A stretch of DNA of 13,321 nt. Source: CAZJGG01 sp964545475 (GTDB taxonomy: Bacteria > Bacillota > Clostridia > Lachnospirales > JAISER01). Location: NCBI GenBank assembly GCA_964545475.1, contig CAZJGG010000073.1, positions 1 through 13,321 of the forward strand. Direction: 5' to 3'. The position numbers and the translations under genes are program-made. This document shows, piece by piece, positions 6,037 to 13,281 of this stretch. How positions within the stretch are numbered: position 1 is the first letter of the stretch; each line of letters begins with the position of its first letter. The notes below the pieces were generated by a model that saw nothing but the letters and a program-made list of their open reading frames with translations, was not told the origin of the DNA and made no database searches.

Positions 6037-7083
6037 TCACCAAGTAAAATTTGCCGTATATGGATTAGTAAGATTTCCTATATCCTTTTGATTTTCATCA
6101 TTTAATAGTTGATAAGAAAACTCAGCCAATTGTTCAAATGACATACCTTGTTTAAAGCCATTTTGACCATTTTGCCATATACTCCCAAACAACATATCAA
6201 AAGTAGCTTCCGTACTGCGCCTGGGAAATGTGCCTAAGTAAGAATCAAAGAAGTTGTTTGTTACTTTATAATGGTGAGAATATACAAAGTCATCCCAAGT
6301 ATCTATTATCGTATCTTCATCAACAATATCTATAATGCTTATTTCTTCAAATTTACGCTGCATTTTATTACCCCAGGCACTATGTAGCAGTTCAATTGCC
6401 GCTTTATCTGATTTGGGTGCACTATATCCAAAGATTGTAACCATAAAAGCTTGCCTTAGGTAATGCTGCGTAAGTTCCCAATTAAACTTTATATCTTTAT
6501 CGTTAGTATAATTTTTTTGAGAAACAGGATACAGTAACTTAGACGCTTCTATTTTCTGACCGCATTCAGTACATGTCAATCCTTTTAAGCCCCTAATAAT
6601 TTTTTTATGATTACCATTACAATAACCGTAATTAACATTGCCATGTAAAAAAGCTAATTCAGGCAAATTACTCGTTATTTGGCTAATCCTTTTATAGGCT
6701 TGGATTAGTAAAGGATCCCAATTAAAAGTAGCAATTAAATCTTTGGAAGTAAGACTTAAAACAAGATAATCGTATACAGTGGGCTCATCTGGTAGTTCAA
6801 GTGCAGAAAAATAGTTGTAAATCTCAGCCTCTAATTTTTTTGTGACATGAGCATATTCAGGTTTCTCAACAAGTTCAGAGTAAATATCCTCAAGGTTATT
6901 GCTTTTTGTATCCAAATTGATGTTATGTACAATTTCAGACATACCAAGAGTATCAACAAAGCCATTCATTACTGATGTTTTTTTACCATTACGATCTCCG
7001 AAAGGAATAGCTGCAATACTTGCTCCAGCACCTAAAATAACTACATGCGGACTGTGTCTTAAACTATGTATACTACTATCCAT
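6037..7083 (-). CDS. SIR2-like protein, probable NAD+-consuming defence effector
   Basis: A SIR2-family Rossmann protein of 348 residues. The NAD-binding GAGAS motif is at 18-22; ATFNWDPLL (118-126) carries the family Asn (N121) and Asp (D123); LHGN (146-149) carries the catalytic-type His (H147); GYSAPKSD (219-226) is the late NAD-site motif. A zinc-ribbon-like set is present (C155, C171, C174, with nearby H159), as in true sirtuins. The C-terminal about 100 residues are unassigned. SIR2-like proteins in antiviral systems commonly hydrolyse NAD+ to stop phage growth, and defence neighbours make that more likely here than protein deacetylation. The GGTGGAGAGG RBS fits an ATG at 7083. It follows the 2-TM gene by 45 bases and precedes the glycine-rich gene by 96 bases. 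That is the longest gap in the run and could hold a weak internal promoter, though I see no convincing one. Confidence 0.85.
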   Translation of the reverse strand: MDSSIHSLRHSPHVVILGAGASIAAIPFGDRNGKKTSVMNGFVDTLGMSEIVHNINLDTKSNNLEDIYSELVEKPEYAHVTKKLEAEIYNYFSALELPDEPTVYDYLVLSLTSKDLIATFNWDPLLIQAYKRISQITSNLPELAFLHGNVNYGYCNGNHKKIIRGLKGLTCTECGQKIEASKLLYPVSQKNYTNDKDIKFNWELTQHYLRQAFMVTIFGYSAPKSDKAAIELLHSAWGNKMQRKFEEISIIDIVDEDTIIDTWDDFVYSHHYKVTNNFFDSYLGTFPRRSTEATFDMLFGSIWQNGQNGFKQGMSFEQLAEFSYQLLNDENQKDIGNLTNPYTANFTW

Positions 7084-7128
7084 TTACCTCTCCACCTTTG
7101 CATAGTTTGTTTATTATACCGGTGTTAA

Positions 7129-7788
7129 TTATTTGCCGAAAAAGCTCTTGTTCTCTTCAAATAACTTATGTGCCTTTTCAAGAAGTGCCTGGTCAGTTAA
7201 TGTTTTAGAATCTTCAATTTTTATTTCTATTGAAAGGATTTTTTGTTTAGAAAAAATATCTGATGAAAATCCAATCAACTTTTTGGGTGCTTTTGACTGT
7301 TCTTCTCGAACCAAGCTGAAGACGGCAAGCCCCTGATTCTTATGTGTACTTTTAATCATATCAGTTTCATAAGTGTACGTGAGAACTCCTTTGGTTTCAT
7401 CTAAAACCACTTTATCCGAAACCCATCCTCCCTTAAATGAATAGTTCTGAAAATAACAATTACCACGAATAATAAGTCCATCAAAAGTTTGTTCAAAGTA
7501 TTCAATATAGTAAACAGGGTTTCCGTCAAGGCCAAGGTAACATCCAATCCATTTACCTTCTAAGTATTCATTTCCAAAAATGAGCTTCTTTATAAATTGA
7601 ATTTTTAGTATGGCATGTTCACTAACCTTAAGAACCAATCTATATGAGCCAAGTGACACTATACCCCCAATTAGCGAACCTAATATTATATTGGTTTGTA
7701 TAATGGGATAAATAATTCCCCAGCAGAAAAACATTATAGCCGTAGTCAAAGTAAAGACGATGGAGCGCAAAGTGTTATAAGGTCTCAT
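7129..7788 (-). CDS. Two-TM, beta-rich protein resembling Cap15-type effectors
   Basis: The preferred start is the ATG at 7788 (219 residues). The in-frame TTG at 7800 would place the strong GGAGG (7794-7798) inside the coding region, whereas that RBS is correctly spaced for 7788. Two hydrophobic helices (about residues 10-30 and 34-54) are followed by a basic segment and then by alternating beta-strand-like sequence with an L-E-G-K-W motif (76-80). Two N-terminal helices plus a beta-barrel-like soluble domain beginning with a G-x-W-type strand is the layout of the CBASS effector Cap15 and its relatives. Cap15 oligomerises in the inner membrane on binding a cyclic dinucleotide. No CD-NTase gene is visible here, so any ligand would differ. 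The homology is judged from layout only and is moderate. The Fic stop lies 19 bases upstream. Confidence 0.65.
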   Translation of the reverse strand: MRPYNTLRSIVFTLTTAIMFFCWGIIYPIIQTNIILGSLIGGIVSLGSYRLVLKVSEHAILKIQFIKKLIFGNEYLEGKWIGCYLGLDGNPVYYIEYFEQTFDGLIIRGNCYFQNYSFKGGWVSDKVVLDETKGVLTYTYETDMIKSTHKNQGLAVFSLVREEQSKAPKKLIGFSSDIFSKQKILSIEIKIEDSKTLTDQALLEKAHKLFEENKSFFGK

Positions 7789-7793
7789 TGTTA

Positions 7794-7798
7794 CCTCC
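7794..7798 (-). promoter_or_regulatory. Ribosome binding site deciding the start of the 2-TM gene
   Basis: GGAGG, five bases before the ATG at 7788. Its position argues against initiation at the TTG codon at 7800, four codons upstream. Confidence 0.7.
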
Positions 7799-7807
7799 AA
7801 GTATTTT

Positions 7808-8926
7808 TTATAATTCTTCTGTTAAGCTATATGTCGCATTTGTATACCCAAACACTCTATGCCTTGCCTGCTGATTGACCAACTGCAAAATGCCAAGCTC
7901 AACCAAAATGTTTATTGCCTTTGAAACAGCATTGAACGATAACCCTAATTCTTTGGAAGCTGGCATAGTGCCTGTAATAAGCTGTTTCTTAAAGTAATTA
8001 TACACCTGCTGCAAACTTTTGGTCGATAGGCCGGAAGATGCTATTATGTTTTCATCTTGTTTTGCGATCTCTACATATCTAGTAATTTGCGAAGTAGCTT
8101 GGTCAGCAGCTGCTATAATCCCTCTGATAATAAACTTCACCCAAGATAGGTAGTCACCACTTATTTGCGTGTTAGTCAGCAAGCGGAAATATTCAGCTTT
8201 GTTCTTAAGCAAGTATTCCGACAAGCATAGGAATGGTACTGCTTTGTACTGCGATGATAAAATCATCTGAACAACTATACGGCCGACAATGCCATTGTAC
8301 TTTTCAAATGGGTGAATCATTTCAAACTGATAGTGTACCAGAGCAACCTTAATCAATATATCTGTTAAATCGTCGGAGGATAGATATCTATCAATATCTT
8401 GGACAGCAGGCAGGATTTCCTCCGGTGCGGTTGGGCTATATATTTTTAAGTTGGTAATAACCTTATACAAAAACAATTGTTTCTCACGAAATGAATTGCC
8501 TTGTTGCTCAAACATTGTATTTGTAAGGATGCTATACACCTCAGATAACACATCAGGTCTCACGGTTTTTCCCAGTGCACTTTTCATCGCCAAAACAGTA
8601 TTACCAACTAGTCCTCTTTCTTCTGTTATAGGTGCCGCTCCATTGATAGCTTGTTCAAATGGCAGGCCTTTGCCATCTATTTGCAGTGAAGAGCAGCTTT
8701 CTTTTAAGAGCATTAGCTCTTTAATTATCTCGCTGTCTGGCAAGTAAATGGACATTCCTTCTAAAATACCGAGTGTCTTGTGTGCCGATGTCAATAAGAC
8801 GATTAGCTCAGGGTCTAAGGTTATAAAGTTGTTATTGAACAGGGGGCAGGGGGTGAATGTATAATACTGTTTCTGTGCCGGATTATTAAGTTTATGCTGC
8901 GAATATTCGCCAGTTTTTTTGAACAT
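7808..8926 (-). CDS. Fic-domain protein with degenerate catalytic motif and C-terminal winged helix
   Basis: A 373-residue frame (372 from the preferred ATG at 8926; an adjacent TTG at 8929 is also possible). It has Fic/DOC N-terminal architecture: SSLQIDG at 80-86 resembles the inhibitory (S/T)xxxE(G/N) helix with Asp for Glu, and the Fic core is centred on HPFEKYNGIVGR (206-217). Compared with HPFx(D/E)GNGRxxR, it keeps H206, F208, N212, G213 and R217. It has Lys at the metal-binding acidic position (K210), Tyr for the following Gly, and Ile for the inner Arg. Nucleotide transfer from ATP may therefore be lost or altered. Residues about 322-346 form a helix-turn-helix (ASKELGLSFNAVSKAINILVELGIL), so DNA binding and self-regulation are plausible. 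It is the first gene after a repeated promoter, with GGTGG as RBS. It may regulate the operon, be a modifying toxin, or be an independent passenger. Confidence 0.85.
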   Translation of the reverse strand: MFKKTGEYSQHKLNNPAQKQYYTFTPCPLFNNNFITLDPELIVLLTSAHKTLGILEGMSIYLPDSEIIKELMLLKESCSSLQIDGKGLPFEQAINGAAPITEERGLVGNTVLAMKSALGKTVRPDVLSEVYSILTNTMFEQQGNSFREKQLFLYKVITNLKIYSPTAPEEILPAVQDIDRYLSSDDLTDILIKVALVHYQFEMIHPFEKYNGIVGRIVVQMILSSQYKAVPFLCLSEYLLKNKAEYFRLLTNTQISGDYLSWVKFIIRGIIAAADQATSQITRYVEIAKQDENIIASSGLSTKSLQQVYNYFKKQLITGTMPASKELGLSFNAVSKAINILVELGILQLVNQQARHRVFGYTNATYSLTEEL

Positions 8927-8935
8927 CAATAAATA

Positions 8936-8994
8936 CCACCAATGTAGTGCTGAAATTTTTCATTTATACTATATCATGTCTATGTTAATAAATA
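8936..8994 (-). promoter_or_regulatory. Promoter repeat, copy 1, with extended -10, driving the Fic-to-OGG operon
   Basis: About 58 bases that recur at 13046-13103 with roughly seven differences and one indel by eye. On the - strand it holds TG-A-TATAGT (TATAGT at 8968-8973), an extended -10; the -35 region is weak. Transcription would start near 8961, about 35 bases before the Fic ATG. The repeat also carries the GGTGG used as Fic RBS. Conservation of the -10 in both copies supports function. Confidence 0.6.
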
Positions 8995-9096
8995 CATTTT
9001 AAGGTAGTCAATAGTTTTGGGCCTATTTCAGGTCTTTGTAACAACTGCTCAATATTTCTATCATCGTTTAACCATGATGCAAGATGATCTTCATTT
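8995..9096 (-). pseudogene. Frameshifted fragment of a second OGG-like glycosylase gene
   Basis: About 100 bases align with 3141-3239 of the intact glycosylase gene; the - strand translation gives NEDHLASWLNDDRNIEQL, against NEDHLALWLNNEGNIEQL (residues 111-128). A one-base loss in the GGACCC codons (GGCCC here) shifts the frame, after which GPKTIDYLKM resumes in another frame. It corresponds to residues about 110-144, including the catalytic hairpin. It starts 22 bases after the NTPase stop and ends where promoter repeat copy 1 begins. Divergence from the intact copy is roughly a quarter of bases by eye, so it descends from a related but different operon rather than from a recent local duplication. 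Confidence 0.8.
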
Positions 9097-9117
9097 AAGT
9101 ACTTGTGGGAATACTGT

Positions 9118-12100
9118 TTAATCGAGCAATTCATCTTTGGACTCACCTTTACGCCAACGAGTTATCGTAAATTTACCAAGTTGCTCACTCAACTCATAAT
9201 CTCTAATCAGACGTCTTCCTTTAAAAATTTCAAGTAGGCACTTATTCCACTCTGTGTTTTCATATCGTGGTCTTTTGCTATCGTCATACAAAGCCAAGAA
9301 ATCACTGCTATCTACCCATGGTAGCCATTGTTTAATTTCAGAATCGCTTGCTTTGCTTGCAAGAGCCGTAAACAAAGTTTCTTTGTCTTTAGAGACGACT
9401 TTATCTGAGCCAAATAAAACTAAAAGCAACTGACGGTCAACAGTAGCAAGAAGGGGGAGAACATTTCGTATCTGGTTTGTGACTTTTTCGAGAATAGCTG
9501 ATTTTGTTTGAGTGCCAAAGCTCGAATAGGATTCAATCAATTGGTTAAAGTCATCATCGGAATAATTATTTTTAATAATGTGAGCTGCAACGGCATCAGA
9601 ATACACTTTTCCACTTATAGAGATCGCTGCTGTCTCAAGTCTAAGGAGTGAAATCTTGTCATTATCTGAAATATCCTTGACTAGTAGTTCAAGCATTTCG
9701 TCACGTAAAAAGGAATCTGTCTCTGAGACCACAGTAATGTAGTCCGCGATATGTCTCACTATGAATGTATAGAGATAATCCATATAATGTTCGCGTATAA
9801 ACACAAGCGACTCTGCGGACATTTTAATTTTATCCAATTCATCAAGAATTTTGAGTTTATCATATGGCAAGTTGGCGACTGAAAATTTAGAAAAATACAA
9901 AACGAACTGCTCTAGATAGCCTTTGTATATGTGGTTGCTCAACAAAGTTGATTCCACAATTGCCGAGAACACATTTTTTCTTTCGTCATCGCTTTCAAAG
10001 CAATCATCAAAGGTTATGGCTGTTCCTTTGCCGTTGACATATTCCACAAGCGTATTATCAAAAATATTTTTGCATTTCGTCGTGAAGTAAGCCACGACAT
10101 TTACTGCCGCGTAATCAATAGCAGTCGAATTCTTAAACAACTCACTCCACAGAGCATTATCGTCAATATCACGTATATCTGAAAGCGTGGTTTTTAGATA
10201 AGAAATATACGCAATCTTTTTCTCGGTCACAATATCAGGATTATTCAACAGTGAGATTGTGTTATCTGGCGTATCGGTAATTTCCTCATTACACTCCGCC
10301 AGAAAAATCTCCATATAGCTGTCAATATTGGCATTTATATATTTTGAAAGTGGAGAATTGGGTTCTGTCATAATCACAGAGTAATTTGCCGTTAGCAAAG
10401 TTTTGAGATCGGCGTCTGAATAGAATTTCCTTAACATCGTCTCAATGTTTCCATAATTAATAACATACGAATTGTCTTTGTAAATCAATCCTAGTAATGT
10501 ACATCGAGCAGTCTCGGCATTAATTTCTTTGAAGCAAATACCTAACCGCTGTATTCCGAGGGCGATTTTTTGATCGTTGCATTCATCAGTAGTTAGGAAA
10601 TTAGCGTCATTTGAAAGATATTTAACAAGTCGCTCTTTTGACGGCTCATCAAGATATGATATTCGTTGTTGATCTTCGCCAATCAATGTCAATAGCGTAT
10701 AAGCATACCTTGAAATAAAAACATCATTTTTAGTCTTTGGGTCTGACGGTGCATCGCTGACGTTTAATGTGGCAAAGAAATCTGAAAGGAACGAATTCCA
10801 CTCCGCGCCAAACGCTTTTACAATATCAATGAGTTGGTCGCTTTGTTCGCAATATCCTAATATAAAACCGTAACATTTGTTCTCAATAATTTGTTGAATT
10901 AGTCTTTTTGTCTTATCCACAAACGTGCGGTCACACGAGAAGTCAGCCATCAGAAAATCGAATAGCACATAGTTCAGGGTTTCTTCTTGTTCAAAGTATG
11001 CTACAGGAAGGCGTGAAACAATCATCTTCGGATTATTCAACCGATAGGCGGCTTCTTTTGCCTTTTTATCTGTAACGCTACGTAAAAAGACCTTGTCAGT
11101 CCGTGTAAGTGAGTTTTCGTAAAAGTAAGTCATATAGTCTGAATATGTTTCATCAACGAAACCTTCACGGACGAGGTATTTCAACAAATCAAAGTAAGGA
11201 CTATCTTTAATCTCATTAAAGTCATTATCATTATTTCCCGTTTCGCTCTTGTATACGGCTTCAAATAAGCCTTTGACATTGGCTCTAGTAATTATATCTT
11301 TTAATCGTAATCCTGTTAATCTGACTAACCTTGCTTTTAAGTCAAAAATCTCTGTTTCCAATACGGAAATTTTTAATGCTTTTTGATTATCATTTATAGT
11401 ACTACTTACCATTCGCGCGTCATATTCATCAAGAATGGCATCATAATGTCTCAGATTACTACGATTCTGCTCGATGTTTTGTTTGCAAGTTTGGGGATCA
11501 TCGTTTAAACTAAAACGCTGATAACCATTCCTTTGCATTGCATTATAAAGTTTGGAATGATATAACAAAGCTATTTCGTCAGAAAATAGCAGTTCGTTGT
11601 TTACGGCTTCCAGTTCCTCACTTTTAGTTTTAATGGTATTATTCAATGCGGTTTTTTCAAATGAAATCAACTTATCCTTACCATTCCCACCAATGACCTC
11701 AAACATAAATCCACGTCCCAGTTGCAAGTCCGCAAAATCACGGGGAAATAAATTTTTTACCGCAATCAGAGCAAGCATCTTGTTAGGGTCTTGCTCGGTT
11801 GTAGAAAGTCTGCCGTGATAAATCAAGAACTCATTGCAGATATTCTGAAGGATTCTCATATCGTCTATATATAGAGATAACCCTTGTAAAAATTCTAGGT
11901 CAATTAAGGTCTTTTTATTTCCGATTAAGCCGCTCTTCTCGAAACACTCAATAAACTTGTTAAAGGAGTTAGAGCCGTCAACTATGGGAACAATCGGTAT
12001 GATAAAGTCGAAAAATTTAACTCTATCTTTATTTATAAATATATCGTCCTTCATCAAATAGAAAAAGCGTAAAGGAGCTTTTTTAGTGTTTTGAAGATTA

Positions 12101-12906
12101 TTATTAACAAGCCTATTAATTTCATGAAGACGTTCAAATATTCCGCTCGAATCATATCGGTCGATATCCTCAAAAACGATAACATCCGCATCGGCATTTT
12201 CAAACAAATACAACACCTCATTGAGGTATTTATCAAAATATGATTCGTTGCTGTCCTCGAAAATTTCTATCTCAACACCGCTTACATCAGCTTTCTTAAT
12301 TATATGGCGGCTTTCTTGTAGTTTGACGAACCGGTATGCAAAGATACCCATCACAGCACAGAAGCCAAGTCCTGCGATAAGTCGGCTTTCGGGTTGCCCT
12401 GAGAACCAAAGTAAATTTTTCAGCCCCTCGATAGTGAGCGATTGCACGAACCCTGTCCACTGCGTAAAAAGGAATGTATGCAACCCCAAAATAAACCCTA
12501 TCGCCGCAAGGACAACGGTGACAACGTTTCGCTTTTTAGATATTTCCTTTTTTACTCTAAAGTTTGTGCGCGGTATGCGTTCGGGTGAAATTTGGTGAAT
12601 TAACTGATTTAATATTTTCCCTTCAAGCATCGTCTCGGTTGAGGTCTTCATTTCCTCATCTGACAAATCCACTTTTCCGCTTGCCGAAAGGAAATGAGCC
12701 AAGGAGATATGCAGAAATTTCTTGCTACTGTGTCTCTTTTTATATGAAGCGAGAACGCTGCTCTTTCCGGCACCATAAGAGCCTGAAACAGCTACATTCC
12801 GCACATTGTCCTGTGCAAACACAAAATCAAGCGCACTCTCATAAACACCGATGTCAGCGTCGTCTATCGGGGTAAGCGCATAAAAATTGTATTCATTGTC
12901 CTTCAT
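9118..12906 (-). CDS. YobI-like membrane-associated P-loop NTPase
   Basis: The preferred start at 12906 gives 1262 residues: AGGGG (12916-12920) stands 9 bases upstream and the protein then opens MKDNEYNFYALTPID, as is usual for YobI-type NTPases. An in-frame ATG at 12981 would add 25 unrelated residues and has its GGTGG almost touching the ATG. In 12906 numbering, Walker A GSYGAGKS is at 42-49 and Walker B VIVFEDIDR at 242-250. Two membrane helices (about 126-147 and 176-194) are inserted between them, as in KAP-like and YobI-like NTPases. The segment around residues 430-560 has coiled-coil-like stretches; the remaining 700 residues are helical and unassigned. Such large membrane NTPases occur in phage-defence islands, probably as sensors or effectors, but the mechanism is not known to me. 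It is preceded by promoter repeat copy 2 and followed by a glycosylase remnant, which suggests it once headed its own QueC/OGG-type operon. Confidence 0.85.
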   Translation of the reverse strand: MKDNEYNFYALTPIDDADIGVYESALDFVFAQDNVRNVAVSGSYGAGKSSVLASYKKRHSSKKFLHISLAHFLSASGKVDLSDEEMKTSTETMLEGKILNQLIHQISPERIPRTNFRVKKEISKKRNVVTVVLAAIGFILGLHTFLFTQWTGFVQSLTIEGLKNLLWFSGQPESRLIAGLGFCAVMGIFAYRFVKLQESRHIIKKADVSGVEIEIFEDSNESYFDKYLNEVLYLFENADADVIVFEDIDRYDSSGIFERLHEINRLVNNNLQNTKKAPLRFFYLMKDDIFINKDRVKFFDFIIPIVPIVDGSNSFNKFIECFEKSGLIGNKKTLIDLEFLQGLSLYIDDMRILQNICNEFLIYHGRLSTTEQDPNKMLALIAVKNLFPRDFADLQLGRGFMFEVIGGNGKDKLISFEKTALNNTIKTKSEELEAVNNELLFSDEIALLYHSKLYNAMQRNGYQRFSLNDDPQTCKQNIEQNRSNLRHYDAILDEYDARMVSSTINDNQKALKISVLETEIFDLKARLVRLTGLRLKDIITRANVKGLFEAVYKSETGNNDNDFNEIKDSPYFDLLKYLVREGFVDETYSDYMTYFYENSLTRTDKVFLRSVTDKKAKEAAYRLNNPKMIVSRLPVAYFEQEETLNYVLFDFLMADFSCDRTFVDKTKRLIQQIIENKCYGFILGYCEQSDQLIDIVKAFGAEWNSFLSDFFATLNVSDAPSDPKTKNDVFISRYAYTLLTLIGEDQQRISYLDEPSKERLVKYLSNDANFLTTDECNDQKIALGIQRLGICFKEINAETARCTLLGLIYKDNSYVINYGNIETMLRKFYSDADLKTLLTANYSVIMTEPNSPLSKYINANIDSYMEIFLAECNEEITDTPDNTISLLNNPDIVTEKKIAYISYLKTTLSDIRDIDDNALWSELFKNSTAIDYAAVNVVAYFTTKCKNIFDNTLVEYVNGKGTAITFDDCFESDDERKNVFSAIVESTLLSNHIYKGYLEQFVLYFSKFSVANLPYDKLKILDELDKIKMSAESLVFIREHYMDYLYTFIVRHIADYITVVSETDSFLRDEMLELLVKDISDNDKISLLRLETAAISISGKVYSDAVAAHIIKNNYSDDDFNQLIESYSSFGTQTKSAILEKVTNQIRNVLPLLATVDRQLLLVLFGSDKVVSKDKETLFTALASKASDSEIKQWLPWVDSSDFLALYDDSKRPRYENTEWNKCLLEIFKGRRLIRDYELSEQLGKFTITRWRKGESKDELLD

Positions 12907-12982
12907 TTCATCATTCCCCTTATTTATTTCTGTCGCTGTGACCGCCCCATTGATGAAAGTATGGAAGAGTGTCTGAACCATA

Positions 12983-13015
12983 CCACCGCGCTTACCAAAT
13001 ATAATCCAGCGGTGG
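12983..13015 (-). promoter_or_regulatory. Leader hairpin upstream of the NTPase gene
   Basis: CCACCGC at 12983-12989 pairs perfectly with 13009-13015 around a 19-base loop, in the 5' leader between the promoter repeat and the ATG at 12906. It would sequester the GGTGG next to the alternative ATG at 12981, which adds weight to the downstream start. No T-tract follows, so it is not a terminator. Confidence 0.4.
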
Positions 13016-13045
13016 CCAGATTATATCGGTCTACTATAATTAAAA

Positions 13046-13103
13046 CCCACCAATGTAATGCCAAAATTTTCATTTATATTATAACATGTCTATGATAATA
13101 AAT
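13046..13103 (-). promoter_or_regulatory. Promoter repeat, copy 2, with extended -10, upstream of the NTPase gene
   Basis: On the - strand it reads TG-T-TATAAT (TATAAT at 13078-13083), a perfect extended -10; the -35 region is weak. It is the better of the two copies of this repeat. The GGTGG that serves Fic in copy 1 is kept, but no start codon follows it, and the first plausible gene start is about 165 bases downstream of the expected transcription start. That long leader contains the hairpin at 12983-13015. Confidence 0.6.
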
Positions 13104-13106
13104 AAA

Positions 13107-13147
13107 GCACTATTTCGACTTTATTTCACAAAAAGTCAAAATAGTGC
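13107..13147 (-). terminator. Hairpin with 16-bp stem, probable leftward terminator at the island edge
   Basis: Arms 13107-13122 (GCACTATTTCGACTTT) and 13132-13147 pair at 15 of 16 positions around a 9-base loop. On the - strand the stem is followed by TTTATTTATT, a T-rich tail. It would stop transcription entering the island from the right, just ahead of promoter repeat copy 2. On the + strand no T-tract follows. Confidence 0.6.
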
Positions 13148-13181
13148 GATATAGTGGTTTTAGCGTTTATATGGCATTTTA

Positions 13182-13212
13182 CACCCGTATGTCAAGCCCA
13201 CGCTAAAAAATA
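13182..13212 (+). repeat. Right copy of 31-bp direct repeat bounding the island
   Basis: It matches 2869-2899 with one difference (G13187 for A2874). Homology stops at both ends: 13213 is G where the left copy has T. With the left copy it brackets about 10.3 kb holding every - strand gene of the window, consistent with att sites or a recombination scar. Confidence 0.75.
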
Positions 13213-13234
13213 GATGTAAATATTCTTTGAACAC

Positions 13235-13275
13235 AACACCGCTGTCTGTGCATGGGATGCTCAAATAGCGGTGTT
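13235..13275. repeat. Inverted repeat, possible transcript end outside the island
   Basis: AACACCGCT at 13235-13243 pairs with 13267-13275 (9 bp, perfect) around a 23-base loop. It sits just downstream of a possible gene end on the - strand. No strong T-tract follows in either direction, so a terminator role is tentative. Confidence 0.4.
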
Positions 13276-13281
13276 TGCTCG

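Noticed and set aside
7789..7800. TTG start adding four residues to the 2-TM protein
   Set aside because: It would place the only good RBS inside the gene; ATG at 7788 fits that RBS.
8451..8747. Open + strand frame opposite the Fic gene
   Set aside because: No RBS or family features; the - strand frame is a clear Fic-fold protein.
2958..8926. A complete CBASS or Qat operon
   Set aside because: No CD-NTase, TGT, QatA-like ATPase within the core or TatD nuclease can be found in any frame of this stretch.
12221..12598. Open + strand frames opposite the NTPase N-terminal region
   Set aside because: They mirror the coding bias of the NTPase gene, which has Walker motifs and membrane helices in the - frame.
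13213..13275. Displaced 3' end of the integrase beyond the right repeat
   Set aside because: A few codons could be read as integrase-like only by assuming a frameshift, and no HLGH or catalytic-Tyr motif appears before the window ends.
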